Part shown: in pieces, positions 18,163 to 29,673 of the stretch | Layout of the letters: the number at the start of each line of letters is the position of its first letter | How positions within the stretch are numbered: the first letter of the stretch is position 1 | Assembly: GCA_030149245.1 (NCBI GenBank) | Contig: JASBRX010000016.1 | Span: forward strand, 1 to 64,000 | Length of the DNA stretch: 64,000 nucleotides | Direction: 5' to 3' | Origin: Sphingomonas bacterium | GTDB lineage: Bacteria; Pseudomonadota; Alphaproteobacteria; Sphingomonadales; Sphingomonadaceae | Position numbers and translations under genes: made by a program | The notes under the pieces: model-generated | What the model was told of the DNA's origin: nothing | Seen by the model: the letters and a program-made list of their open reading frames with translations, nothing else | The model's database searches: none

Positions 18163-19322
18163 GCAAACGCCTCCCCGCCCTGCGCGATCTTCACCGGCTC
18201 GGCATGTCCCATTCCTGCCGACGCCCAGTCGGCGTCGATCGACTCCACCAGATCGGCGAGGTCGCGCACCGCATCGGGCCGCCCGACGCTGCGCGCACAC
18301 GCGGCGGCATGCGCCAGCCCCTCGGGGTCCAGCCCCAGCTTCTGGATCTGCTTGGCCAGTTCCTGCGCGGTGAACGCCCGCTGCGGGATCGTCCGCGCCC
18401 CGCCCGCCGCACTGATCTCGCGCGCGTTCGCGGTCTGGTGATCGTCGGTCGCACTCGGCAGCGGCACCAGGATCGCCGGACGCCCCGCCGCAGTCAGCTC
18501 GGCAATCGTCGACGCCCCCGCCCGCGCAATCACGATATGCGCCCAGGCCAGCCGCTCGGGCAGATCGGGCAGGTACGTCGCGATCTCCGCCGGAATGCCA
18601 TGCTCGGCATACTTCCGGCGCACCTCGTCAATATCCTCGACCCGCGCCTGATGCGTCACCTGCAACCGGCGGCGGAAATGCACGGGCAACAGCGCCAGTC
18701 CATCGGGCACGACCTGCGACAGCACCGACGCGCCCTGGCTCCCGCCCGTCACCAGCACACGGAAAATCCCGTCCTCCTCCAGCGGCGGATAGGGCCGCAG
18801 CCGCAGCTCCAGCACCGCCTCACGCACCGGATTGCCGGTCAGATGCACCTTCTGCGCATAGGCCGGCTTCAACCGCGCCACCTCGGCATAGCTGGTGGCG
18901 ATCGCCCCCACCTTGCCCGCGACCAGCCGATTGACCCGGCCCAGCACGGCATTCTGCTCATGGATCACCGTCGGCACCTTCGCAGCGAACGCCGCCGACA
19001 GCGCGGGCATCGACGCATAGCCGCCGAACGCCACCACCGCCGCCGGGCGCAGCTGGCGATACAGCTTGCGCGCCTGCGACCGCCCCTTGGCCATCGTGTT
19101 CAGCGCCTTCAGCCACCCGATAGGCCCGCCCGCAAAGCGCGATGCCGGGACGACATGCGTCTCGATCCCGTCGAACAGGTCGGGGAAGCGCACCCCGCGC
19201 TCGTCGGACACCAACGCGACGCGATGCCCGCGCCGCATCAGCTCCGCCGCCAGCGCCGCAGCGGGAACCATATGTCCGCCAGTACCCCCGGCGGCGAGGA
19301 CGTATTGCCGTCCCGATGTCAT
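18159..19322 (-). CDS. murG: UDP-GlcNAc--undecaprenyl-PP-MurNAc-pentapeptide transferase MurG
   Basis: Peripheral inner-membrane GT-B glycosyltransferase that makes lipid II from lipid I. 387 aa. It has the N-terminal glycine-rich loop [31 protein letters not shown], the second G-loop [16 protein letters not shown], and [20 protein letters not shown] with the donor-binding region. Overlaps ftsW (ATG over its stop) and murC by 4 nt each. Confidence 0.97.
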   Translation of the reverse strand: MTSGRQYVLAAGGTGGHMVPAAALAAELMRRGHRVALVSDERGVRFPDLFDGIETHVVPASRFAGGPIGWLKALNTMAKGRSQARKLYRQLRPAAVVAFGGYASMPALSAAFAAKVPTVIHEQNAVLGRVNRLVAGKVGAIATSYAEVARLKPAYAQKVHLTGNPVREAVLELRLRPYPPLEEDGIFRVLVTGGSQGASVLSQVVPDGLALLPVHFRRRLQVTHQARVEDIDEVRRKYAEHGIPAEIATYLPDLPERLAWAHIVIARAGASTIAELTAAGRPAILVPLPSATDDHQTANAREISAAGGARTIPQRAFTAQELAKQIQKLGLDPEGLAHAAACARSVGRPDAVRDLADLVESIDADWASAGMGHAEPVKIAQGGEAFA

Positions 19323-20548
19323 TTACCGTTACCTCGAACCGTATAGTTGGAGCGCTTCAGATACGGGTTCCGCCGCGTGAAAGCGAGCAGCAGTCCCATC
19401 CCGATCGACAAAGCCACCATCGACGATCCGCCATAGGAAATGAAGGGCAAGGTCATCCCCTTGGAGGGGGCAAGGCCGGTGTTGACCGCCATGTTGATCA
19501 CCGCCTGAATCCCGAATTGGGCCGCCAGCCCCGCCGCCGCGAGCAGGCGGAACGCATCCTCCTCATCCAGCAGCTTGATCAGCACGCGCACGACGATGGC
19601 AAGGTAGATCAGCGCGATGACGATACACGCGATGAGGCCGAATTCCTCGCCCATCACCGAAAAGATGTAATCGGTATGCGCCTCGGGCAGCTTGAACTTG
19701 ACCGTCCCGCCGCCCGGCCCGGTACCGGTCGCGCCGCCGGCCGTCAGCACCGCATGCGCCATGTCGGTCTGATAATGCTCCGCCGCCGCCTTTTCCGGAT
19801 CGGGGAACAGGAAGCTGTCAATGCGGGTGCGTGCGGTGTCGTAGAACAGATAGGCCGCGATCACCCCGGCCACGCCCGCGCCGCCCAGAAACCCGATCGC
19901 GCGCGTCGAAATCCCCGCCAGCATCAGCAGCACGACCCACACCGCGGCAAAGATCATCGTCTGCCCGAAATCGGGCTGCTTCATCAGCAATGCGGCGATC
20001 ACCGCGGTCAGCACGCCGGTCACCGGGATCACCGGCAGGCTCGGGTCCTTGGCGCGCAGCGACAACAGCCAGGCGGTGGTGACGATGTACAGCGGCTTCA
20101 GAAACTCCGAAGGCTGGAACGACGCGATGCCAAAGCCGATCCAGCGCCGCGCGCCGTTGATCTCCGAACCGAAAAACGCGGCAAGCCCGACCAGCACCAC
20201 GCAAATCGCGGTGCCCAAAATCGCCCCGCGCCGCGCGAGTCCCTCCGGCAGCATCGACACGATCAGCAGCACCGGGATCGACAGCCCGATCCACAGCGCC
20301 TGCCGCCAGAAATAATGCATCGATGCGAACTGCTTGGTCGCGTCCGAATAGCGCTCCGCCGAGGCCGGCGACGCCGCCGCCACCGCGACCAGCCCGATGC
20401 CGATCAGCAGAAAGGCGAGCAGCAGCAGGATCCGGTCGATTTCCCAGAACCACAGGCCCAGCGGGGTCTTGCTGCCCCGGCTCAGCTGGTCCTCGAACCG
20501 TTCGCGCAGCGGCTTGCGCTTGGTGGTCGCGCGGATCACGTCGGTCAT
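19319..20548 (-). CDS. ftsW: SEDS-family glycosyltransferase FtsW
   Basis: Polytopic peptidoglycan polymerase of the septum (SEDS family) that works with FtsI. 409 aa with about ten membrane segments. Landmarks: GARRWIGFGIASFQPSEFLK (conserved extracytoplasmic loop), KQPDFGQTMIFAAVWVVLL with the catalytic Asp region, and GLAPSKGMTLPFISYGGSSM (signature near the C-terminus). The cytoplasmic N-terminus is basic. Overlaps murD and murG by 4 nt each. Confidence 0.97.
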   Translation of the reverse strand: MTDVIRATTKRKPLRERFEDQLSRGSKTPLGLWFWEIDRILLLLAFLLIGIGLVAVAAASPASAERYSDATKQFASMHYFWRQALWIGLSIPVLLIVSMLPEGLARRGAILGTAICVVLVGLAAFFGSEINGARRWIGFGIASFQPSEFLKPLYIVTTAWLLSLRAKDPSLPVIPVTGVLTAVIAALLMKQPDFGQTMIFAAVWVVLLMLAGISTRAIGFLGGAGVAGVIAAYLFYDTARTRIDSFLFPDPEKAAAEHYQTDMAHAVLTAGGATGTGPGGGTVKFKLPEAHTDYIFSVMGEEFGLIACIVIALIYLAIVVRVLIKLLDEEDAFRLLAAAGLAAQFGIQAVINMAVNTGLAPSKGMTLPFISYGGSSMVALSIGMGLLLAFTRRNPYLKRSNYTVRGNGK

Positions 20549-21872
20549 GACAGGGCCTCCACTGCCGCGCGGAACTGGTCGCCGCGATCCTCATAGTCGC
20601 GGAACTGGTCGAACGACGCGCACGCCGGGGACAGCAACACCGTCTCCCCCGCCACCGCATGCGCGGCCGCTGCGCGCACCGCTTGCGCCAGCGTGCCCGA
20701 GCGTTCGACCGGCATCTCGTCCTTCAGGATTTCCGCAAACATCTCGGTCGCGTCGCCGATCGTATAGGCGCGGACAATATGGGGGAAACCCGGACGGCAG
20801 GCGTCGAGATCGGCAGTCTTGGCCTTGCCGCCCAAAATCCAGTGAATACGCGGATAGGCGGCCAGCGCCGGCGCCGTGGACTCGGCATTGGTCGCCTTGC
20901 TGTCATTGACGAACAGCACGCCGTTCTTCATCGCAACCCGCTCCATCCGATGCGGCAGGCCGGGAAAGCTCTCCAGCCCGCGGTCGATGCTCGCCTGATC
21001 GACGCCCAGCGCCTCGCACGCGGCAATCGCGGCGAGCGCGTTCTGCGCATTATGCGGCCCCTGCAGCGCGGGCCAGCGCGACTGGTCCATGCAGAAACCC
21101 GGCGCGATCTTGGTCACGTCCTCGGCCCGTCCCGAGCGCGCAACCTGCTTCGCCACGCCCTGCGACGCTTCATCGCCAATCCCGATGATCGCGGCATGCC
21201 CCCTGGACTGCATGTCGAACAACCGCGCCTTCGACGCCGCATAGGCTTCGAACCCGTCATAGCGGTCGAGATGATCGGGCGTGATGTTGAGCAGCACCGC
21301 GACCTCGCAATCGAGGCTCCGGGTCAGGTCGATCTGATAGCTCGACAGTTCGAGCACATAGACGCCCCCCTCGGGCAGCGGCTCCTGCCCCAGGATCGGC
21401 AGTCCGATATTCCCGCCCAGCCGCGCCGGAATGCCCGCGCTATCGAGGATATGGTGGATCAACGCGGTCGTGGTCGACTTGCCATTGGTCCCGGTGATCC
21501 CGACGACCTTGTGCGCCGGAAGCTCGGAACGCGCCTGTGCGAACAGCTCGATATCGCCGACGATGGGTACACCCGCGTCGCGCGCTTTGGCGGCGATGGG
21601 ATGGGTGTTCAGCGGAACGCCGGGCGAAACCACCACCCCCGCAAACCCGCTGAGGTCGATCTCCAGCGGGTCGACCAACGCAATAGCCCTCTCCCCTTCA
21701 GGGGAGAGGGTTGGGAGAGGGGCAGTGTCGGCAAGCGCGATCCGCGCCTCTTCCTTGCCATCCCACGCCACCACCAGCGCCCCGCCCGCGACCAGCGCAC
21801 GCACGCTCGCCGCCCCCGACCGCGCCAGCCCGAGTACCGCAAAGCGTTTCCCGCGCCAGGCGGCGGAAACGA

Positions 21873-21876
<4 letters not shown>
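20545..21876 (-). CDS. murD: UDP-N-acetylmuramoylalanine--D-glutamate ligase MurD, with a repeat-encoded insert
   Basis: Adds D-Glu to UDP-MurNAc-L-Ala. 443 aa. Landmarks: [18 protein letters not shown] (N-terminal UDP domain), [16 protein letters not shown], the P-loop [54 protein letters not shown] and [18 protein letters not shown]. Residues about 51-65 ([15 protein letters not shown]) are encoded by a half copy of an inverted-repeat element (21687-21722) in frame in the UDP-binding domain. GTG start at 21874-21876, overlapping mraY as GTGA. Confidence 0.96.
21687..21722. repeat. half-element of the murE-murF repeat family, in frame inside murD
   Basis: CCCTCTCCCCTTCAGGGGAG followed by AGGGTTGGGAGAGG matches the arm found at 24317-24355 (CCCCTCCCCTTCAGGGGAGG then GGTTGGGG). 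Both, read on the minus strand, give the peptide core (N/T)(P/L)SPEGE. The element adds about 12 codons to MurD without breaking the frame. Confidence 0.85.
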
Positions 21877-22942
<1,066 letters not shown>

Positions 22943-22943
<1 letters not shown>

Positions 22944-24316
22944 TAGCCCCTTCCCGCCAGCGCCGCGACCACCCGCGACAGCCCGACCCCGTTCGAACCC
23001 TTGATGAGCACCGCGTCCCCGGCGCGCAGCATCGCCTCAAGCGACACGCGGGCGCTCGCCGCGTCGGGCACATGGACCAATTCGACCCGCCCCTCAAGCG
23101 CTGCCGCGAGCGGCGCCATCCCCTCACCGACAAGGAGCACCGCTTCGACGCCCGCGCCCAAAACCGGCTCCGCCAGTTCCGCGTGAAAGTCCCCGGATTG
23201 CTCTCCGAGCTCGCGCATTTCGCCGAGCACCGCGATCCGCCGCGTTGCCGGGGTCGCGGCCAGCACCGCCAACGTCGCGCGCATCGATGCCGGGTTGGCG
23301 TTATAGCTCTCGTCGATCACCAGCGCCTCGCCGCCAGCGACCTTCGCGCCGAACCGCGCACCGCGCCCGGCAAGTCCGCCCATCTCGCCCAGCGCAAGTC
23401 CCGCCTGCTCCAGATCGCCGCCCGCGGCATCGACCGCCGCCAGCACTGCCATCGCATTGGCGACCCAGTGATCGCCCGGCTGCGACAGGGTAAAGCTCAG
23501 CGTCTTCTCGGCCCCGATCTTGGCGGTGACGAACGTCCCGCCCGGTTGGCCATGCAGCACTTCTACCGCGCAGATGTCCGCGCCCTTGCCCAGGCCGAAC
23601 GTCACGATCCGCGCCGCATGCCCGGTCGCCGCTGCGATCAGCCGGTCGCGATACGGGCTGTCGAACGGAACGATCGCGGTCCCGCCCGGCTCCAGTCCCT
23701 GGAAAATCTCGCCCTTGGCGTCGGCAATCGCCTCGACACTATCGAAGAATTCGGTGTGCGCGGGCGCGATGGTGGTGACGATCGCGATATGCGGCCGCAC
23801 GATCCGGGTCAGCGCGGCCAGCTCGCCGGCATGGTTCATGCCCATCTCGAACACGCCGAACCGCGTATCGCGCGGCATCCGCGCCAGGCTCAACGGCACG
23901 CCGGTATGGTTGTTGTAGCTTTTGACAGAACGATGCGCCTGCCCCGGTTCGGGTCGATCAAGGCACTCGAACAGCGCTTCCTTGGTCCCAGTCTTGCCGA
24001 CCGATCCGGTCACGCCGATCACCACGCCCGCCATCCGCGCGCGGCTGGCCCGGGCCAGATCCTGCAGCGCCGCCATCGTGTCTTCGGTCAGGACATGCCG
24101 ATGCGCCGTTGCCCGCGACACCACCGCCCCCGCCGCGCCGCTGGCAAAGGCCTGGTCGAGAAACCGGTGCCCGTCGGTCGTCTCACCGGTCAGCGCAAAG
24201 AACAGCGCGCCCGGCCCGACCTCGCGACTGTCGAACGCCACCGCGTCGACGGTGAAATCCGCCGAAGCGGTGCCGCCCGTCGCCGCTGCGATTTCGGAGG
24301 AAGTCCATAGGCTCAT
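22943..24316 (-). CDS. murF: UDP-MurNAc-tripeptide--D-Ala-D-Ala ligase MurF
   Basis: Last cytoplasmic peptidoglycan-precursor ligase; attaches D-Ala-D-Ala. About 457 aa from the ATG at 24314-24316 ([15 protein letters not shown]). Landmarks: [35 protein letters not shown] (P-loop), [33 protein letters not shown] and [20 protein letters not shown] longer reading frame begins at 24403, but its 29 extra residues are translated repeat element, so the internal ATG is preferred. It lies 127 nt from murE, the gap being the repeat. Confidence 0.96.
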
Positions 24317-24428
24317 AAGCCCCTCCCCTTCAGGGGAGGGGTTGGGGTGGGGCCTATCCTCTTGGCGAGCGGTCTCGGTGAGACTGACAGGCCCCACCCC
24401 CAACCCCTCCCCTGAAGGGGAGGGGCTT
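24317..24428. repeat. long inverted-repeat element between murE and murF
   Basis: Arms 24317-24355 and 24389-24428 are inverted copies, each consisting of a hairpin (CCCCTCCCCTTCAGGGGAGG) plus the tail GGTTGGGGTGGGGCCT. The spacer is 33 nt. The element ends directly at the murF start codon region and reaches within 16 nt of the murE stop. A related half-copy lies inside murD. Confidence 0.92.
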
Positions 24429-24443
24429 GAAGAAGAACCCCAC

Positions 24444-25859
24444 TCACGCCGCCGCCTCGCGCGCGACGCTCACATCGTCGAACGGCAGCACCATGTCCCC
24501 CACGATCTGCCCCTGCTCATGCCCCTTGCCAGCGATCAGCACGATATCTTCCGGACCCGCCGCCGCCACCGCAGCCATGATCGCCGCACGCCGGTCACCG
24601 ATCTCGGTCGCCTGCGGGGATCCCTTCATTACGTCGCGCCGGATCGACGCCGCATCCTCGCCGCGCGGATTGTCATCGGTCACGATCACCAGATCCGCGC
24701 CCGCCACCGCCGCCTGTCCCATTGGCGCGCGCTTGCCCGGGTCGCGGTCGCCGCCCGCACCGAACACCAGGATCAGCCGCCCCGCCGCATGCGGTTTCAG
24801 CGCCGCAATCGCCGCCTCGATCGCATCGGGCGTATGCGCATAATCGACATAGACCGGTGCCCCGGTCTTGCTGATCGCCGCGCGTTCCAGCCGACCCCGC
24901 ACGGGCTGCAACCGCGCCAGATTGGCAAAGGTCTGTGCCGGATCGCCCCCGGTCGCGATCACCAGCCCCGCCGCAACCAGCGCATTGGCCGCCTGATACC
25001 CACCGATCAGCGGCAGCCCGACGCGATAGGTCTCACCGCCAAACGCGATCTCAAGCTTCTGGTCGAGCAAGGTCGGTTCGCGCGATACCAGCCGGATCGT
25101 GTCGCCATGCTCGCCGACGGTGATGATCCGGTTCCCGCGCATCCGGGCAATGTCGATCACCCGCTCGCTATGCGGATCGTCCGCCCACACCACCGCCGTC
25201 CCATCGGGATCGAGCACATCGGCAAACAGCCGCAGCTTGGCGGTCAGATAATCCGCCATGTCCTTGTGATAGTCGAGGTGATCGCGGCTCAGATTGGTGA
25301 ACGCCGCCGCCGCCACCGGCAGCCCCTCGGTGCGGTATTGCGACAGCCCGTGGCTCGATGCCTCGAACGCCAGATGCGTCACGCCCTCACGCGCCAGTCC
25401 CGCGACATTGGACAGGAATGTCACGACATCGGGCGTGGTCAGCCCGGTCGACACCATCTCACCCGCCGTGGTGACGCCCAGCGTGCCGATCGACGCGGCA
25501 TGATGCCCCGCCATCCGCCACAATTGCCGCACCATCTCGACCGTCGATGTCTTGCCGTTGGTTCCGGTGACCGCCACCGACGTCTCCGGAAACGGCGCAA
25601 AGAAGCGCGCCGCAATCCGGGCAAACTCCGTGCGCGGATGGTCGCTCGCGATATGCGCCGCGCCCTCGACCGTCACCTCGGCCCGCGCAACCACGGCAAT
25701 CGCCCCGCGCGCCACCGCCTCGGCGATATAGTCCTCGCCATTGAAGCGGGTGCCGCGGAACGCGCCGAACACAGTGCCCGGCGCGACCTTGCGGTGATCG
25801 ATGGCAAAGCCGGTAACGATGTCCTGCTCGTCCCCGCCGGTCAGGTCAGCGAGCTTCAC
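24444..25859 (-). CDS. murE: UDP-MurNAc-tripeptide synthetase MurE
   Basis: Adds the diamino acid (meso-DAP in this group) to UDP-MurNAc-L-Ala-D-Glu. About 471 aa. Landmarks: FRGTRFNGEDYIAEAVARGA, VAVTGTNGKTSTVEMVRQL (P-loop), TNLSRDHLDYHKDMADY, VDYAHTPDAIEAAI and VTDDNPRGEDAASIRRD. The last includes the DNPR motif that favours meso-DAP over lysine. GTG at 25857-25859 (protein MKLADLTGGDEQ) is chosen because it overlaps the ftsI stop as GTGA; the upstream extension is ftsI shadow. Confidence 0.96.
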   Translation of the reverse strand: MKLADLTGGDEQDIVTGFAIDHRKVAPGTVFGAFRGTRFNGEDYIAEAVARGAIAVVARAEVTVEGAAHIASDHPRTEFARIAARFFAPFPETSVAVTGTNGKTSTVEMVRQLWRMAGHHAASIGTLGVTTAGEMVSTGLTTPDVVTFLSNVAGLAREGVTHLAFEASSHGLSQYRTEGLPVAAAAFTNLSRDHLDYHKDMADYLTAKLRLFADVLDPDGTAVVWADDPHSERVIDIARMRGNRIITVGEHGDTIRLVSREPTLLDQKLEIAFGGETYRVGLPLIGGYQAANALVAAGLVIATGGDPAQTFANLARLQPVRGRLERAAISKTGAPVYVDYAHTPDAIEAAIAALKPHAAGRLILVFGAGGDRDPGKRAPMGQAAVAGADLVIVTDDNPRGEDAASIRRDVMKGSPQATEIGDRRAAIMAAVAAAGPEDIVLIAGKGHEQGQIVGDMVLPFDDVSVAREAAA

Positions 25860-27598
25860 TCGTCCACCCCCGCGCCGAGCGCAGCCACGGCGGCAGGCTT
25901 GCCCTTCGCCTCCGCCTTCCACAGCAGCGGCGTGAGGTCCGAAACATCGACATCCCGCCGCTCGTCGGGAACCACGCCCAGCATCGCGCCGGTGCGCATC
26001 ACGACGCGGTTGACGACGGGGGCCGCAGTCCACCCGGCGGTGGACTGGCCTGCGGACTGCGCATTTCCGATCGGCGAATCGAGCATCACGAGCACCACAT
26101 AGCGCGGTGCGTCCATCGGGAAAGCCGCTGCGAACGTCGAAACATTCTTGTTACGCTGATATCCGCCACGTCCGGGGACTTCGGCGGTGCCGGTCTTGCC
26201 CCCGACGCGATAGCCCGGAGCGTCCGCCTTGCTGCCCGTGCCATGCGTCACGATCAGGCGCATCAGCTGGCGCATGCGCGCGCTGGTCGCTTCCGAAATC
26301 ACCCTGCGGCCAGCCGGAGCCTTGCCCGGTTCGATCTTGCGCAGCGTCGCCGGACGCCACACCCCGCCATTGACCATCGCGGCATAGGCGCTGGCCAGAT
26401 GCAGCGGCGTCACCGCGATGCCATGGCCATAGGCGGTGGTCATCACCGTCGTGCGCGCCCAGTATTTCGGCCACAGCGGCCCGGCCACGCCGCCCAGCTC
26501 GATCGGCGCCTTGGTGTCGAACCCCAGGCCGCGGAACATCGCCTCCATCCGCTCCTTGCCCAGCTCGTCGGCGATCCGCGCGGTCGCAATGTTCGACGAA
26601 TGGATCAGCGTCTCGGGGATGTTCAGCCAGCGCTTCTGCGCGTGGTCGTCGCGAATGCGAAACGCGCCGACCTGCAATGGCTCGGTCGCATCATAGCGCT
26701 TGGACATCGAGGGCGCGATTCCGGTCTCGATCGCAAACGCCATGGTCAGCGGCTTGAAGGTCGACCCGAGCTCGTACACGCTCTGCGTCACATTGTTGCG
26801 GAAATGCTCGGGATTCGCGCCCTTCACGTTGTTCGGGTTGAAGGTCGGCAGCGACGTCATCGCCACCACCTCGCCCGTCGCAACGTCCAGGATCACCCCC
26901 GCCGCGCCGCGCGCCTGATAGCTTGCCATCGCCGCGCCGAGCTCGCTGTCGAGCGCCGCCTGTGCGCGCAGGTCGATCGACAATGCCACCGCCTTGCCGC
27001 GCTGCGCCGGGTCGGTCAGCTGGCGGTCGAGGATATGCTCCATCCCGCTCACGCCCTTGCCGTCGACATCGACAAAGCCCAGCGCGTGCGCCGCCAGCGT
27101 CGCCTGCGGATACAGCCGCTGCGGCTCGCGCGCGAACTCGATCCCCGGCTCGCCCAGCGCATGGACCGCCGCGACCAGTTCGGGCACCGCGCGCCGCTTG
27201 AGATAGGTGAAACTCGCCTTGCTATTGAGCAGCTTGGCATATTCGCCAGCGCTCTTGCCCGGCAACGTCGCTGCCAGCATCTGCGCCAGCGCGGTCTTGT
27301 CGCCGATCACCCGGTCGGGCCGCACGCCGATCGACCAGGCGTCGATCGTGCGCGCCAGCGGCGCGCCGTTGCGGTCGACCAGATCGCCGCGCAGCGGAAC
27401 CAGCATCGCGTTGACGCTCGGCGTCTGCTGCGGCTCGGCAAACATCGCCAGCAGCGCCAGCCGCCCCACGATCACCGCGAACGCCGCCGCGAACAGCAGC
27501 GTCAGGATCATCAGCCGGATATGCGCGACCGCAATCGGCGACGCACCCTTGCCGTCACGTGCGCGGATCCGCGGCGCAGGGGCGACCAGCACCGTCAC
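25856..27598 (-). CDS. ftsI: septal peptidoglycan transpeptidase FtsI / PBP3
   Basis: Class B penicillin-binding protein that cross-links septal peptidoglycan. 580 aa. One N-terminal membrane span (LMILTLLFAAAFAVIVGRLA, about residues 30-50) precedes the dimerisation domain (PLRGDLVDRNGAPLARTI) and the transpeptidase. Active-site motifs: SxxK as ELGSTFKPL, SxN as HSSNIATARI, and KTG as GGKTGTAEVPGRGGY. It is a division PBP by position, directly after ftsL. GTG start at 27596-27598, overlapping the ftsL stop. Confidence 0.96.
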   Translation of the reverse strand: MTVLVAPAPRIRARDGKGASPIAVAHIRLMILTLLFAAAFAVIVGRLALLAMFAEPQQTPSVNAMLVPLRGDLVDRNGAPLARTIDAWSIGVRPDRVIGDKTALAQMLAATLPGKSAGEYAKLLNSKASFTYLKRRAVPELVAAVHALGEPGIEFAREPQRLYPQATLAAHALGFVDVDGKGVSGMEHILDRQLTDPAQRGKAVALSIDLRAQAALDSELGAAMASYQARGAAGVILDVATGEVVAMTSLPTFNPNNVKGANPEHFRNNVTQSVYELGSTFKPLTMAFAIETGIAPSMSKRYDATEPLQVGAFRIRDDHAQKRWLNIPETLIHSSNIATARIADELGKERMEAMFRGLGFDTKAPIELGGVAGPLWPKYWARTTVMTTAYGHGIAVTPLHLASAYAAMVNGGVWRPATLRKIEPGKAPAGRRVISEATSARMRQLMRLIVTHGTGSKADAPGYRVGGKTGTAEVPGRGGYQRNKNVSTFAAAFPMDAPRYVVLVMLDSPIGNAQSAGQSTAGWTAAPVVNRVVMRTGAMLGVVPDERRDVDVSDLTPLLWKAEAKGKPAAVAALGAGVDE

Positions 27599-28194
27599 CG
27601 CAATTTACGCGCCTCTGCGCGGACGCCCTGCATCAGGTCGCCAAAGCTCGAATCCTTAAGCAGGCTGCGATCCAGCGCCGCCACCGCCTTGTCCTTTGCC
27701 ACCACCGGGGCCGGTGCCACCGCGCGCTTGGGCTTGGCCACGGCAGCAGCCGCCACCGCGACCGGTGCCGGCGCCGCCTTCTCGACCACCGCCGGCTTGA
27801 CCGCCGCGACTGCATCGCTCGCCACGTCCGGACCGCTCACCACCTCGGGCAACCCCTGCGGCACGACCATCGCGGCATAGCGTTCGGCGGTGCCGTCACC
27901 CTCCATCGGGCGCAGCGCCGCCAGTTCGGTATCGCTCGCCAGGAACTGGCGCGGGGTCGGCGCGGTGTAGCGCATCACCTCGCCGTTCCAGCGCTCCAGC
28001 TGGGCAAGATTGGCGCGCGTATCGAACTCGGTCTCCAGGCCCCGGATATCCTTGTGCGCCTTGGCGATCGCGCGCTCGACCGCCTCGACCTTCGAGCGCT
28101 CGGCCGCGACCTGCGACGACACGAGGTAGCAGGCCGGCGCCACGATCACGCCGGTCAGAAACCATCCAAAGCCGCTCAATGCCTTGATCGCCAT
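27595..28194 (-). CDS. ftsL: FtsL-like divisome protein
   Basis: 199 aa from ATG 28192-28194 (MAIKALSGFGWFLTGVIVAP). It has one membrane span (residues about 8-28), then a short coiled coil (AERSKVEAVERAIAKAHKDI ... LETEFDTRANLAQLERW) as in FtsL, and an unusually long Ala/Pro/Lys-rich C-terminal extension (about 90-199). The assignment rests on position between rsmH and ftsI, topology and the RANLAQLERWN segment; FtsL sequences are poorly conserved. The start is 10 nt after the rsmH stop. Confidence 0.82.
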   Translation of the reverse strand: MAIKALSGFGWFLTGVIVAPACYLVSSQVAAERSKVEAVERAIAKAHKDIRGLETEFDTRANLAQLERWNGEVMRYTAPTPRQFLASDTELAALRPMEGDGTAERYAAMVVPQGLPEVVSGPDVASDAVAAVKPAVVEKAAPAPVAVAAAAVAKPKRAVAPAPVVAKDKAVAALDRSLLKDSSFGDLMQGVRAEARKLR

Positions 28195-28204
28195 CACCGC
28201 CTCC

Positions 28205-29167
28205 TCAACGCCACGCCGGTGCCGCCGTGCGGCGCGCGACGCGCAACGTCGCCGACCGGGCACGCGGGTTCACCGCAATCTCATCCTCGCCGGCCCGGAT
28301 CGCCTTTGCGGGCGGTTCGAAGCTCGGCGCCTGTTCCGCCGCGACCATCGGGCGATGCCGCGATCCCGTCGGCTCGCTCCCGCTGCGTTCGCGCAGGAAT
28401 TTCTTGACCATCCGGTCTTCCAGGCTGTGGAACGTCACCACCACCAGCCGCCCGCCGGGCTTCAACGCCCGTTCGGCCGCAACCAGCCCTTCCTCGAGCT
28501 CGTCGAGCTCGCGGTTGAGGTGAATCCGGATCGCCTGGAAGGTCCGGGTGGCCGGGTCCTTCTTCTCATGCGGACGGTACCCAAGCGCCCGCCGCACCAC
28601 ATTGGCCAGGTCCCCCGTGCGCGCGAGAGGCCGTGCCTTCACAATCGCTTGTGCCACACGTCGGGCCTGTTTTTCTTCCCCGTAATTCCTCAGTATCGTG
28701 GTTAAATCAGACTCACTGATTTCGTTAACCAATTGGGCGGCAGTCATGCCCGACTGGTCCATTCGCATGTCCAGCGGCCCGTCCGCCTGAAAGCTGAATC
28801 CGCGCTCCGCCTGGTCGAGCTGCATCGACGACACGCCGATATCCAGCGTCACGCCATCGACCGGCGACAGGCCGCGCGCGTCCAGCTCGCGGTCCATCGC
28901 GGAGAAGGGCGACTGGATCAGGATCAGGCGATTTTCGCTCGCTTCTACAAGGGCTTGGCCGCCTTCGATCGCATCAGGATCGCGATCGAAGGCGGCCACC
29001 TCGGCGCCCCGCTCGAGGAACGCGCGCGTGTATCCGCCGGCACCGAATGTCCCATCGACATGGCGCTCGCCGGGCTGGATGGCGAGGGCATCGAGCACCT
29101 CGGCCAGCATCACCGGAATATGTGGACGATCCTGGTTAACGGCGTCGTGGGTCAGGGGCGCGGTCAC
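28205..29167 (-). CDS. rsmH: 16S rRNA (cytosine(1402)-N4)-methyltransferase
   Basis: SAM-dependent enzyme (formerly MraW) that methylates N4 of C1402 in 16S rRNA. About 320 aa. Landmarks: [30 protein letters not shown] (SAM motif), [65 protein letters not shown] and [15 protein letters not shown] at 29165-29167 is chosen: it overlaps the mraZ stop by 4 nt and gives the usual N-terminus. Upstream residues are mraZ shadow. Confidence 0.96.
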   Translation of the reverse strand: MTAPLTHDAVNQDRPHIPVMLAEVLDALAIQPGERHVDGTFGAGGYTRAFLERGAEVAAFDRDPDAIEGGQALVEASENRLILIQSPFSAMDRELDARGLSPVDGVTLDIGVSSMQLDQAERGFSFQADGPLDMRMDQSGMTAAQLVNEISESDLTTILRNYGEEKQARRVAQAIVKARPLARTGDLANVVRRALGYRPHEKKDPATRTFQAIRIHLNRELDELEEGLVAAERALKPGGRLVVVTFHSLEDRMVKKFLRERSGSEPTGSRHRPMVAAEQAPSFEPPAKAIRAGEDEIAVNPRARSATLRVARRTAAPAWR

Positions 29168-29673
29168 AGCGTCACCCCCTTCTCGTCCAGGCAATAACGG
29201 CACGCCGCCTTGATCTGTTCGGAGATGGTCGGGTGGTCGAGCAAGGTGCGCGGGTTCCACAGCTCGATCGTCGCGCCGACGCCCATGAAGAAGGCGTAGC
29301 TGCCCTTGGGAATCCCCGCGAGATGGCCGAGCATCCCGGGCAGCACGAAGCGGCCCGAGGGGTCGAACGCGATATTCTCGCTCGTCCCCACGCCGTCGCG
29401 CCAGATATTCGGATCGGTACGACCGCGGTCGCCCGCAAATTCGAGCGCGCGCGCGTCGAGCCGCTCCATCAGCGAGTCGAAGAAGGGCTCGTCATAGGCG
29501 ACCAGGCACTTGTCGGTTTCATGGGTCGACAGGATCGCGACGCGGGCGTCCTTGCAGTCGGTCGGGTGGCCGCTGTTCTTCTCCAGCGTCGCGCGCAGGC
29601 CCGCGGGGATGGCGACACGACCCTTGTCGTCCACCAGCTGTAAGCCGACCCCTCTGTAGCCGCTGCGTGCCAC
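29164..29673 (-). CDS. mraZ: transcriptional regulator MraZ
   Basis: First gene of the dcw cluster. A ring-forming DNA-binding protein with two SpoVT/AbrB-like domains that controls its own operon in other bacteria. 169 aa from GTG 29671-29673: [20 protein letters not shown] (first domain, DxKGR motif) and [18 protein letters not shown] (second domain, DxxGRxxLP). The protein is longer than the E. coli one, as usual in sphingomonads. No clear run of TGGGN MraZ boxes could be seen upstream, so autoregulation is not shown. Confidence 0.93.
   Translation of the reverse strand: MARSGYRGVGLQLVDDKGRVAIPAGLRATLEKNSGHPTDCKDARVAILSTHETDKCLVAYDEPFFDSLMERLDARALEFAGDRGRTDPNIWRDGVGTSENIAFDPSGRFVLPGMLGHLAGIPKGSYAFFMGVGATIELWNPRTLLDHPTISEQIKAACRYCLDEKGVTL

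Noticed and set aside
24317..24403. N-terminal extension of murF to 24403 (29 extra residues)
   Set aside because: The extra residues are translated repeat element, and a standard MurF N-terminus begins at the internal ATG 24314-24316.
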